From contig JBEKFQ010000058.1 in assembly GCA_050013235.1 (NCBI GenBank), forward strand, positions 1 through 19,270: 19,270 bases of DNA, written 5' to 3'. Position 1 is the stretch's first letter. Every line of letters begins with the position of its first letter. The position numbers and the translations under genes are program-made. The notes below the pieces were generated by a model that worked only from the letters and a program-made list of their open reading frames with translations, searched no databases and was not told where the DNA came from. Of the stretch, positions 1 to 7,172 are shown piece by piece. This DNA is from RH-AL1 sp050013235 (lineage in GTDB: Bacteria > Pseudomonadota > Alphaproteobacteria > Rhizobiales > Beijerinckiaceae).

Positions 1-1
1 C

Positions 2-109
2 TCAAACGACGAAATGAAAAGCCTCAACATCCAACGCGCCGATTTCCACGGCGAATGGAACTATACGATCGCTCCTTCAGCCCAATTACGTGAAGCGTTT
101 GTTTCCTGA
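2..109 (+). CDS. C-terminal end of an ISAzo13-family transposase (5' part outside window)
   Basis: Reading from base 2 gives an open frame of 35 codons ending in TGA at 107-109. It contains the segment RADFHGEWNYTIAP, which I recognise from memory as the conserved C-terminus of ISAzo13-type (Rhodopirellula-type) DDE transposases. The rest of the gene lies to the left of the window, so I cannot tell whether the element is intact. The stop lies only 7 bases from the stop codon of the oppositely oriented solute-binding protein gene. A right terminal inverted repeat would therefore have to overlap that gene's 3' end, or be missing. Other frames through these bases give no recognisable protein. 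Confidence 0.7.
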   Translation, partial: SNDEMKSLNIQRADFHGEWNYTIAPSAQLREAFVS

Positions 110-116
110 CGGGCGC

Positions 117-962
117 TTAGTAAAAGCCCGTGGGAAAATATTTCAGATAGAGGTCGGCATAGATGCCGTCCTGGCTGAGCTTTTCCAGCTCGTAATCGAG
201 AGTCGCGCGAAGCTTGGTGTTGTTTTTCGCCACGGCGATGGAGACGCCATTGCCGAAAAAGCGGCTTTCCGTGAACGGGCCGCCTTGAAACGCGCAGCAG
301 CCGGCCGAGCCTGTGCCATTGAGCCAAAGGCTGAGCGCGATTCCATCGCCGAAGATCGCCTCGGCCTTGCCGTCGCGTAGCGCCGCGCGCAGCGTTTCTT
401 GGTCCGGATAGGCCGTGACGATGGAGGCGGGATAAAAGGCTTGGAGAAACGCCAGATGCGCCGTTCCCGCTTGCACTCCAATCGTGTGGCCCGACAGTGC
501 CTCGGGCGTCACGTCGCTCACGGGGCTTTTGAGAGGCGTCACGAAACGGGCCGGCGTCGTGTAATACGGGGCTGTGAAATCGAGGGCCGCGCGGTTCGCC
601 GCCGTATTGGCGAGGGCCGCGATCACCGCGTCGCCCTGGCCCGCGGCAAGTGCGCTCGTCAGCGTTTCGAATCGCCGTGCTTGGATCGTGCAGGTGATCT
701 TGAGACCGGCGCAAATCGCTCGCGCCAGATCGATGTCGAAACCGGCAAGCGTTCCATCGGGTAAAGCGAAATGGAACGGCGGAAAATCATCGGTCGTCAG
801 AAAGCGGATGGATTTGACCGGCAGCGCTTCGGGCTTCACGTCTTGACCGGCGGGATCGAACAAATTGGGAATGAAGGGCTTTGCCGCGGTTTCGCCGGCG
901 ACGGCGGGAGTCGCGGCAAGGAAGAGGGCCGCGACGAGGGGGATGACGGCGAGGGGCGCCAT
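117..962 (-). CDS. Periplasmic family-3 solute-binding protein (amino-acid ABC-type)
   Basis: The protein of about 281 residues has an N-terminal hydrophobic signal peptide with a likely cleavage after AVA near residue 22. A bacterial family-3 solute-binding domain follows, with typical blocks such as DDFPPFHF, LAGFDIDLARAI, ALDFTAPYYTTPARFV and IGVQAGTAH. Proteins of this family bind polar amino acids or similar small solutes in the periplasm and pass them to an ABC permease. No permease or ATPase gene is next to it, so partner and ligand are unknown. I chose the ATG at 962; a TTG at 971 in the same frame overlaps the apt stop and is also possible. It is the last gene of the mtnP-apt set, so its cargo could relate to methylthioadenosine or amino-acid salvage, but that is inference. 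Its stop lies 7 bases from the transposase stop on the other strand. Confidence 0.85.
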   Translation of the reverse strand: MAPLAVIPLVAALFLAATPAVAGETAAKPFIPNLFDPAGQDVKPEALPVKSIRFLTTDDFPPFHFALPDGTLAGFDIDLARAICAGLKITCTIQARRFETLTSALAAGQGDAVIAALANTAANRAALDFTAPYYTTPARFVTPLKSPVSDVTPEALSGHTIGVQAGTAHLAFLQAFYPASIVTAYPDQETLRAALRDGKAEAIFGDGIALSLWLNGTGSAGCCAFQGGPFTESRFFGNGVSIAVAKNNTKLRATLDYELEKLSQDGIYADLYLKYFPTGFY

Positions 963-967
963 CCCCG

Positions 968-1503
<536 letters not shown>

Positions 1504-1507
<4 letters not shown>

Positions 1508-2379
1508 AGGCTGGTCACCCGGCGGGTTATGGTCTGCAATTTTTGCATGAGATCGGGATCGCGCGCCTCGGGCGCTGTGATGATCGCATTGGTCAGGGCG
1601 GTATCGGAGCCCTCGGGGCAAGCTTCGTGCTCGCGAGGGAAATCGCGCAGCAAACGCGCCACGAGGCGGGCGGCATTGCCCGCATTGGCCTGGATCACCT
1701 TGATGACGGAGGCCACATCGACATGCTGGTGGTCCGGGTGCCAGCAATCGAAATCGGTCACCATGGCGACGGAGGCATAGGAGAGTTCCGCCTCGCGCGC
1801 GAGTTTGGCCTCGGGCATGGCGGTCATGCCGATGACATCGTAACCGGCGGCCTTGTAGCCTAACGATTCCGCCAGCGACGAAAACTGCGGCCCTTCCATG
1901 CAGACATAGGTGCCGCCGGTCTTATAGCGGATGCCTTCTGCTTCGGCGGCCTTGGCGAGACGGGCGGCCAACAGCGGCGCGACCGGATGCGCTAGCGAGA
2001 CATGGGCCACGAAGCCATTGCCAAAGAAGGAGGATTGCCGGCCGAACGTGCGGTCGACGAATTGATCGACGATGACGAAAAGGCCGGGGTCCAGCTCCTG
2101 TTTGAAGGAGCCGCAGGCCGAAACCGACACGAGATCGGTAACGCCAACTTGTTTCAGCGCATCGATATTGGCGCGATAGTTGATGCCGGAGGGCGAAAGC
2201 CGGTGTCCGCGTCCGTGACGCGGCAGAAAGACGGCCTCGGTCTCTCCGATCCGGCCGAAGCGCAGCGAATCGGAAGGATCGCCCCAGGGGGTCGTGACAT
2301 GCTCCTCGCGCTCATCGGCGAGACCCGGCAAATGATAGACGCCCGAGCCCCCGATGATCCCGACGATGGCTTTGGTCAT
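1504..2379 (-). CDS. mtnP: S-methyl-5'-thioadenosine phosphorylase
   Basis: The 291-residue cytoplasmic enzyme splits methylthioadenosine with phosphate into adenine and 5-methylthioribose 1-phosphate, part of purine and methionine salvage. The N-terminal phosphate-binding GGSGVYHL is at residues 10-17 and RHGRGHRLSPSGINYRAN at about 54-71. The substrate block MEGPQFSSLAES starts at 161, followed by DVIGMTAMPEAKLAREAE (about 181-198). The VTDFDCWH stretch (about 207-214) carries the two aspartates that separate methylthioadenosine phosphorylases from purine nucleoside phosphorylases. I chose the ATG at 2379 because the family N-terminus begins with the nucleotide-binding strand just after it. 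It heads the mtnP-apt-solute-binding-protein set. Its upstream region contains a dispersed two-palindrome repeat. Confidence 0.95.
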
Positions 2380-2660
2380 GCGTCTATCCCTCGAACAGCG
2401 CGCGCACGCGGCATAAAGGCGCTCTGTGAACGATTTTGCGGACAAAGGCAAAGGGTTGCGGCAAGATTTCCCGGCCGGCCGCTGTAACCGGTCCGCCGCC
2501 GGCTGCGTATATGCAGAGCGCCAGAGCGCGTTCCGCTTTGGTGGACTCACCAAAGCGATAAGAACTCGCTCTCTTACTAGGGAGTTAGAGCATGTCCTCG
2601 ATCGAAAAAGTCTGCAACTTTTTCGGGACATGCCTGTCACGAGAATCAGGATGAATTCGT
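2380..2660. other. Divergent intergenic region between mtnP and msrP
   Basis: The 281 bases separate the mtnP start (minus) from the msrP start (plus). Bases 2380-2522 must hold the mtnP promoter, but I see no clear -35/-10 pair. Bases 2523-2633 are copy 1 of the dispersed two-palindrome repeat, listed separately. An AGGA at 2647-2650 may serve as the msrP ribosome binding site. I see no small gene. Confidence 0.6.
2523..2633 (+). repeat. Two-palindrome dispersed repeat, copy 1 (RIME-like)
   Basis: This 111-base unit matches 8740-8850 at 107 of 111 positions with no gaps, in the same orientation. The four differences all lie in the linker between the two palindromes. Palindrome A has the arms CGCTTTGGTG and CACCAAAGCG around GACT, extended outwards by GTTC/GAAC and AGAGCG/CGCTCT. 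Palindrome B has the outer arms GCATGTCC/GGACATGC and the inner arms CGAAAAAGT/ACTTTTTCG around CTGCA. The two-palindrome layout resembles the RIME intergenic elements known from Rhizobiales; assignment to that class is from memory. The copy ends 27 bases before the msrP start. Confidence 0.9.
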
Positions 2661-3611
2661 ATGTTTTATCATCGCCGGAAAGTCTGGGAATTGCCGGGTC
2701 TCCGGGCCACGCCGGAATCCGTGGCGCTGGATCGCCGGTATCTGATCAAGGCGGCCGCGGCGGGCGGTGCCCTCGTGGCGGCGCAAAACTTTGGCCTGCG
2801 GACAGCCCTTGCGGCGGATGAATATCCCGCCAAACGCAACGAGGCCTATCAGGCCGGGCGTGACGTCACGCCGGAAGATATCAATTCGCACTATAATAAT
2901 TTCTACGAATTCGGCATGACCAAGGACATCCACGATGCCGCCCAGGCGCTCAAAACGCATCCCTGGACGATTGCCATCGATGGCCTGGTCGAAAAGCCGC
3001 GTAGCGTGGGGGTCGACGATCTCGTCAAGACGATCGGCCTCGAGGAACGGCTTTATCGTCACCGCTGCGTCGAGGCTTGGTCGATGACGGTCCCCTGGAC
3101 CGGCTTCCCGCTCCGCGCTTTGGTCGATCTCGCCAAGCCGCTTTCCGGCGCGAAATTTGTCCGGTTCGAGACCTTCAAAGACCCCCGCATCGCGCCAGGT
3201 CAAAAACAATTCTGGTATCCCTGGCCTTACACGGAAGGCTTGACCATGGCCGAGGCGGTCAACGATCTCGCCTTCATGGTCACGGGCGCCTATGGCAAGC
3301 CGCTGGACAATAGCTTCGGCGCGCCGGTCCGGGTGCATCTGCCCTGGAAATATGGGTTCAAATCGGCCAAGTCGATTGTCAAAATCACCTTCACGGACGA
3401 GAAGCCCAAGACGTTTTGGGAATCCTTGGCGGCCTCGGAATATGGATTCTGGGCCAATGTGAACCCCGCCGTCTCGCATCCGCGTTGGAGCCAGGCGACC
3501 GAGGAGGTTCTGGGGACGCATGAGCGCATCCCCACCCAGATCTTCAACGGCTATGGCGAGCAGGTCGCGGGACTTTATGCCGGCATGCCGCCGGACCGGC
3601 TCTATATGTAG
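2661..3611 (+). CDS. msrP: Protein-methionine-sulfoxide reductase, molybdopterin catalytic subunit
   Basis: The 316-residue protein belongs to the MsrP/YedY branch of the sulfite-oxidase-fold molybdoenzymes, which repair oxidised methionines in periplasmic proteins. A twin-arginine-type signal is visible as DRRYLIK followed by an alanine/glycine-rich hydrophobic stretch (about residues 24-45), so export through Tat with cofactor bound is expected. The molybdenum-ligand cysteine is C136 in RHRCVEAWSM. The blocks SHYNNFYEFG (about 76-85) and PVRVHLPWKYGFKSAK are typical of the family. The start ATG at 2661 has AGGA about ten bases upstream; an ATG at 2651 is out of frame. No gene for the haem membrane partner MsrQ is adjacent. 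The gene converges on lsrB with only 9 bases between the stops. Confidence 0.92.
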   Translation: MFYHRRKVWELPGLRATPESVALDRRYLIKAAAAGGALVAAQNFGLRTALAADEYPAKRNEAYQAGRDVTPEDINSHYNNFYEFGMTKDIHDAAQALKTHPWTIAIDGLVEKPRSVGVDDLVKTIGLEERLYRHRCVEAWSMTVPWTGFPLRALVDLAKPLSGAKFVRFETFKDPRIAPGQKQFWYPWPYTEGLTMAEAVNDLAFMVTGAYGKPLDNSFGAPVRVHLPWKYGFKSAKSIVKITFTDEKPKTFWESLAASEYGFWANVNPAVSHPRWSQATEEVLGTHERIPTQIFNGYGEQVAGLYAGMPPDRLYM

Positions 3612-3620
3612 AGAGCGATC

Positions 3621-4514
3621 CTACTGGCGCCATTTGCGCGCGGCGTCGACGAGATAATCGCGGAAGACCTGGACGCGCGCGACGTTTTTCATTTCTTCCG
3701 CATAGACCAAGAACACGTCGAGTTCGGGTGTGACCGTCTGCGTCATCATTTGCACGAGCGGACTGCCGGGGCCGACGAGATAGTCGGGCAGGGTGGCGAT
3801 CCCGAGGCCCGCCGCGACGGCGCCATACAGGGCCGGGATGTTGTTCACGGAGAAGGACGGGATGCGCGCATTTTTGGCGCCGCGGCCGAGATAGAGATGG
3901 GCGTTGAGGTGATCGAGGAAGTTTCCGCCGACGTCGAGGCTGAGCAGACGGTGTTTTGCGAGATCGTCGAGCGATTGCGGCTGGCCATGCTCGGCGACAT
4001 AGCTCGGCGCGGCATAGAGATGATACGAGATCGTGAAGAGCTTCCGGCGGATGAGGTCAGGCTGCTCGGGCTCGCGTAAGCGCAGCGCGACATCCGCCTC
4101 GCGCATGCCGAGATCGAGATCGTCGTCGGTCAGAAGCAGCCGGATTTTCACGTCGGGGTAGAGTTCTAGAAACGGCTTGAGGCGCGGCGTGAGCCAACCC
4201 GTTCCGAAACCGAGATTTGTCGTGATCCGCAATTCGCCATGCGGGCGCTCCCGGCTGTCGGTCAAGCGCGAACGGATCAGCTCGAGTTTGCCGATCACCT
4301 CCTGCACGGTCCGGAAGAGGAGTTCGCCTTGTTCGGTGAGCATCAAGCCACGGGCGTGGCGATGGAACAGCGGAGTCTGCAGGTCTTTTTCCAAAGCGCT
4401 GACCTGACGGCTGACGGCCGATTGGCTCAGCTTCAACACTTCGCCGGCATGGGTGAACGAACCCGCCTCCGCCGCCGCGTGAAATATCCGGAGTTTATCC
4501 CAGTCCAACGCCAT
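3621..4514 (-). CDS. lsrB: LysR-family transcriptional regulator, LsrB/VtlR type
   Basis: The 297-residue protein has the LysR layout: an N-terminal winged helix-turn-helix (about residues 18-38, SFTHAGEVLKLSQSAVSRQV) and a C-terminal co-inducer domain from about residue 95. The opening DWDKLRIFHAAAEAGSFTHAG and the location beside trxB match, from memory, the LsrB/VtlR regulators of rhizobia and Brucella, which act in redox, envelope and host-association control. I infer the same subgroup here. No cysteine occurs anywhere in the chain, so thiol-based redox sensing as reported for a Sinorhizobium LsrB is not possible by the same residues. The ATG at 4514 follows a GAGG motif closely. A 264-base gap separates it from trxB, so it probably has its own promoter. 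Confidence 0.85.
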   Translation of the reverse strand: MALDWDKLRIFHAAAEAGSFTHAGEVLKLSQSAVSRQVSALEKDLQTPLFHRHARGLMLTEQGELLFRTVQEVIGKLELIRSRLTDSRERPHGELRITTNLGFGTGWLTPRLKPFLELYPDVKIRLLLTDDDLDLGMREADVALRLREPEQPDLIRRKLFTISYHLYAAPSYVAEHGQPQSLDDLAKHRLLSLDVGGNFLDHLNAHLYLGRGAKNARIPSFSVNNIPALYGAVAAGLGIATLPDYLVGPGSPLVQMMTQTVTPELDVFLVYAEEMKNVARVQVFRDYLVDAARKWRQ

Positions 4515-4778
4515 GTCCTCAGTGTTTCCGGTCTATTTCAAAGAGTTGAGCGCGTTTTTGTCACAGCGCCGTTCCGGCTTCTTTTTTTAAAAACACGCTC
4601 GAAGTCCAGACGGCCTTTCAGGCATGCAATGCTTGGTATCGATATGGCGCGATCAAGCGCAAGCTCGTCTCTATATAGCAAAGCTTGCAGGATTTGGAAT
4701 GCTGCAAAACCCGGTTTCAATCAGACGCACTTTGTTGGCAACACCTCGTCGTGACTGGGAAAGAGCCGTGGATTCTGT
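4515..4778. other. Intergenic region between trxB and lsrB
   Basis: The 264 bases lie between two genes read on the minus strand. A GC-poor part around 4575-4600 contains a T-run followed by an A-run and probably belongs to the lsrB promoter region. I find no hairpin followed by a T-run to end trxB transcription. Short open frames here show no recognisable protein and no good ribosome binding site. No tRNA fold was found. Confidence 0.45.
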
Positions 4779-5771
4779 TTATCCCGCGCTGGCCTGTATT
4801 CGCGCGGCCAGCCAGCGATCGGCTTCCAGCGCGGCCATGCAGCCCATGCCGGCCGCGGTGACCGCTTGGCGCCAGATATCGTCGGTCACATCGCCCGCGG
4901 CGAAAACGCCCGGTATATTGGTCGCGGTCGAATTCGCGGCTGTTTCGATATAGCCATTCGGCTTGAGCTTGACCTGGCCGTGAAAAAGGTCCGTTGCGGG
5001 TTGATGTCCAATCGCGACGAAGACGCCATGTGTTTCGATGTCGCGCAATGCGCCTGTCGCGGTATTTTTCAATCGCACGTGCGTGACGTTCGGCGGCGCC
5101 GGCGTGCCGAGAATTTCATCGACCGCATGGTTCCAAATGATGTCCACGTTCGGTTGCTTGAACAGCCGTTCTTGCAGAATCCGCTCGGCTCTAAAGCCTT
5201 CGCGGCGATGCACGACGGTCACATGGCGGGCGATTTGGCTGAGATAGAGCGCTTCCTCCACGGCCGAATTGCCGCCGCCAACCACGACGACATCCTTGCC
5301 GCGATAGAAAAATCCGTCACAGGTCGCGCAAGCCGAGACGCCATAGCCCTTGAACGTCTCTTCCGAGGGGATGCCCAGCCATTTGGCCTTGGCGCCCGTC
5401 GCGATCACAAGCGTGTCGCAGGTATAAACGCGCTCGCTGTCGCCGGTGAGAACGAAGGGATGACGGCCGAGATCGGCCTTCACGATATGGTCGCTCACCA
5501 TGTCCGTGCCGACATGCTCGGCCTGGAGTCGCATTTGCTCCATCAGCCAGGGGCCTTGAATGGGGCTGGCGAAACCGGGATAATTCTCGACATCGGTCGT
5601 GATCATCAATTGGCCGCCGGGCTCGAAACCCGCAATGAGCATGGGTTTCAGCATGGCGCGCGCGGCGTAGATGGCGGCGGTATAGCCGGCCGGTCCCGAG
5701 CCGATGATGATCATGGGCGCATGCGTCGCCCCTCCCGTCAGAGAGGTTTCGCCTGGAGAAATCGCCACCAT
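4779..5771 (-). CDS. trxB: Thioredoxin-disulfide reductase
   Basis: The 330-residue flavoenzyme uses NADPH to reduce thioredoxin. The FAD-binding GSGPAGYTAAIYAAR motif begins near residue 24. The redox-active CATC disulfide sits at C148/C151 in SACATCDGFFY. The NADPH-binding VVGGGNSAVEEA is near 163-174, and the C-terminal FAD motif GVFAAGDVTDD is present. Length is near the usual 310-330. The ATG at 5771 gives an N-terminal extension of about 18 residues before the first beta strand; the next in-frame ATG (residue 20) would start directly at the strand and is less likely. Being next to lsrB suggests a shared redox role, but the 264-base gap means the two need not be one transcript. Confidence 0.95.
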   Translation of the reverse strand: MVAISPGETSLTGGATHAPMIIIGSGPAGYTAAIYAARAMLKPMLIAGFEPGGQLMITTDVENYPGFASPIQGPWLMEQMRLQAEHVGTDMVSDHIVKADLGRHPFVLTGDSERVYTCDTLVIATGAKAKWLGIPSEETFKGYGVSACATCDGFFYRGKDVVVVGGGNSAVEEALYLSQIARHVTVVHRREGFRAERILQERLFKQPNVDIIWNHAVDEILGTPAPPNVTHVRLKNTATGALRDIETHGVFVAIGHQPATDLFHGQVKLKPNGYIETAANSTATNIPGVFAAGDVTDDIWRQAVTAAGMGCMAALEADRWLAARIQASAG

Positions 5772-5917
5772 GATGCGCCCTGTGCTAGATTAAATAAACT
5801 GAGCGCCTCGAGGTGATCGTGGCAGCTTGGCCGTGCCTAACGATATCACGCATGGCGCGGTTGTTAAATAAGTGCGTTTTGCCCAAGTCTGAAAGGACCG
5901 TTTCGCGCGAGAGTGGT

Positions 5918-5948
5918 CCCCGGCATCCGCGGGATGCGGCCGCCGGGG
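5918..5948 (-). terminator. GC-rich inverted repeat downstream of the DUF992 gene
   Basis: The sequence has perfect outer arms CCCCGGC (5918-5924) and GCCGGGG (5942-5948), with an alternative inner stem GCATCC/GGATGC. It starts 9 bases beyond the DUF992 stop in the direction of transcription. There is no T-run, so it may be a stabilising 3' hairpin rather than a true intrinsic terminator. Confidence 0.35.
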
Positions 5949-5956
5949 AAGATTGA

Positions 5957-6514
5957 TTAGACGTGGTGATGGTGGTGGAAATGATGATGATGATGGCGGT
6001 GGTGATGAACGACGGGGCCGGTTCCGGCTGGGACAAGCGTCAGCGAGCCCACGCCCGCATTGACTCCGACGCCCGACGTCGTCGAGACCGCGATTGGTTG
6101 CAGCGCGACTTGATTGGCATTGCCGCCAACCAGGGCATCGACGCCGAGGCCCACTCCGATGGTCACGCCTGCGCCGGCGCCGGCATAAGTGCCCGCGAGC
6201 GAGAAGGGCTGGAGCGAATCCGCTGCCTCGACGACGGCAAAAGTCAGAACACCGGCATTGGTCTGGCTGATATCGAGGCCGATACGGGTCAACGTGCCGG
6301 TGTAATATTCGAGCGGGGCGGGGACGGAAGGCGTGAAGGTGCAGGTCACCGCTTTCTCCGAGCCGATGACCGCGCCGACGCCCGGTGCAATCGCACAGCT
6401 CAAGGTGCCGGCCTGGATCCCGGCACTGGCCGGGGTTGCCGCGATGAGACCGAGAAAGGCAGTTCCTGCGAAGGCGGCGGCCAGGCGGCCGGAAGCCATC
6501 AAGTTGAAACGCAT
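5957..6514 (-). CDS. Secreted DUF992-family protein with polyhistidine tail
   Basis: The 185-residue protein has a signal peptide (residues 1-31, ending TPASA) and then a domain that I recognise as DUF992, common in Hyphomicrobiales and of unknown function. Family-like blocks are GTLSCAIAPGVG, IGSEKAVTCTF, YTGTLTRIGLDI and AGTYAGAGAG. C40 and C58 could form a disulfide in the periplasm. The C-terminus (170-184) reads HHHRHHHHHFHHHHH: 13 histidines in 15 residues before a final valine. Such a tail can bind Ni, Zn, Cu or Co, but no metal gene is nearby and the role is not known. Both CAT and CAC codons are used, so this is not a simple one-codon expansion. A GGAG motif about 9 bases before the ATG at 6514 supports the start. 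Confidence 0.85.
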   Translation of the reverse strand: MRFNLMASGRLAAAFAGTAFLGLIAATPASAGIQAGTLSCAIAPGVGAVIGSEKAVTCTFTPSVPAPLEYYTGTLTRIGLDISQTNAGVLTFAVVEAADSLQPFSLAGTYAGAGAGVTIGVGLGVDALVGGNANQVALQPIAVSTTSGVGVNAGVGSLTLVPAGTGPVVHHHRHHHHHFHHHHHV

Positions 6515-6652
6515 CAGGTTATCTCCATTTTGTACAATGCAATGCGTGCCGGACGCTCTTATGAACCTTCAGCAAACGGATTGCGGTTATTGCGGTCGCA
6601 AACCTTCGCCGCTTCCGCAAGCGGTTTTTTGCTTAGTTTATGGCTTAGTTAA
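6515..6652. promoter_or_regulatory. Divergent promoter region between the DUF992 and GtrA genes
   Basis: The 138 bases lie between two start codons facing away from each other and so should hold promoters for both. I do not see a confident -35/-10 pair for either. It contains a plus-strand terminator-like hairpin at 6609-6630, listed separately, and a short open frame (6561-6665, 34 codons) that overlaps the GtrA start and has no clear ribosome binding site. Confidence 0.4.
6609..6630 (+). terminator. Intrinsic-terminator-like hairpin in the GtrA gene leader
   Basis: Perfect arms CCGCTT (6609-6614) and AAGCGG (6619-6624) around the loop CCGC are followed at once by six T residues. This is the classical form of a rho-independent terminator on the plus strand. 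It sits 22 bases before the GTG start of the GtrA gene, with no plus-strand gene before it for about 3 kb. It could end a small leader RNA, work as an attenuator, or stop read-through. Confidence 0.55.
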
Positions 6653-7039
6653 GTGGCTTCCTTGATCAAGCAACTTTCATCCTTCCTGGGCGTTGGTGTG
6701 ATCGCCACCGCGATTCATTATGCCCTCCTCGTCTCCCTGGTCGAGTTTGGCGGCGTGTCGCCCGTGCCCTCCGCGCTCTGCGGATTTACCGCTGGCGGTA
6801 TTGTTTCCTATGGGCTCAACCGGCGTCATACGTTCGAAAGCGACAGGCCGCACGAGGAGGCGGCCTGGCGCTTCGCTCTCGTCGCAAGCTTTGCCTTTGC
6901 TTTAACGTATCTATTCATGCGTTTGTTCCATGAATTCGCCCATTGGCCTTATTTGCTGGCGCAGGTCGTCACGACCCTGATCGTGATGGTTTGGACCTTT
7001 GGCGCGAACCGGTTATGGACCTTCCGGCAAGAGCAATGA
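6653..7039 (+). CDS. GtrA-family small membrane protein
   Basis: The 128-residue protein has four predicted membrane helices (about residues 11-31, 38-56, 73-92 and 98-117) and the GtrA-like pattern: an FLGVGVIATAIHYALL first helix, SYGLNRRHTF after the second, and a fourth helix ending GANRLWTF. GtrA-like proteins are thought to help move lipid-linked sugars (undecaprenyl-phosphate-glucose type) across the inner membrane for glycosylation of envelope polymers. No glycosyltransferase is adjacent, so the substrate is unknown. A TAA at 6650-6652 in the same frame forces a start at the GTG (6653) or later. I see no strong ribosome binding site before it. The position just behind a terminator-like hairpin is notable. 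Confidence 0.85.
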   Translation: MASLIKQLSSFLGVGVIATAIHYALLVSLVEFGGVSPVPSALCGFTAGGIVSYGLNRRHTFESDRPHEEAAWRFALVASFAFALTYLFMRLFHEFAHWPYLLAQVVTTLIVMVWTFGANRLWTFRQEQ

Positions 7040-7172
7040 CGATCCGTCAATGCTAGGTCTTGTTGGCTTCCTGGCCTCCCACTTCCCGCGTAAGGGACCG
7101 GGTGATATGTCCGGGACGGAGCCGTGAACCGCGCGCTTCGTGCGCAGCTGCCTCGAATGCGGAGAGATCGTG

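Noticed and set aside
4538..4720. Small 60-codon minus-strand gene between trxB and lsrB
   Set aside because: No ribosome binding site and no recognisable sequence; it is more likely the lsrB promoter region.
4690..4740. tRNA-like GGTTTCAATC segment
   Set aside because: No matching acceptor, D or anticodon stems could be formed around it.
5963..6652. Plus-strand frame opposite the DUF992 gene starting with a methionine-rich stretch
   Set aside because: The methionine run is only the reverse reading of the CAT/CAC histidine codons; the DUF992 reading has a signal peptide and ribosome binding site.
7040..7172. Glycine riboswitch before gcvT
   Set aside because: I looked for the conserved glycine aptamer core and for paired aptamers before the gcv genes and found neither; only small GC-rich hairpins are present.
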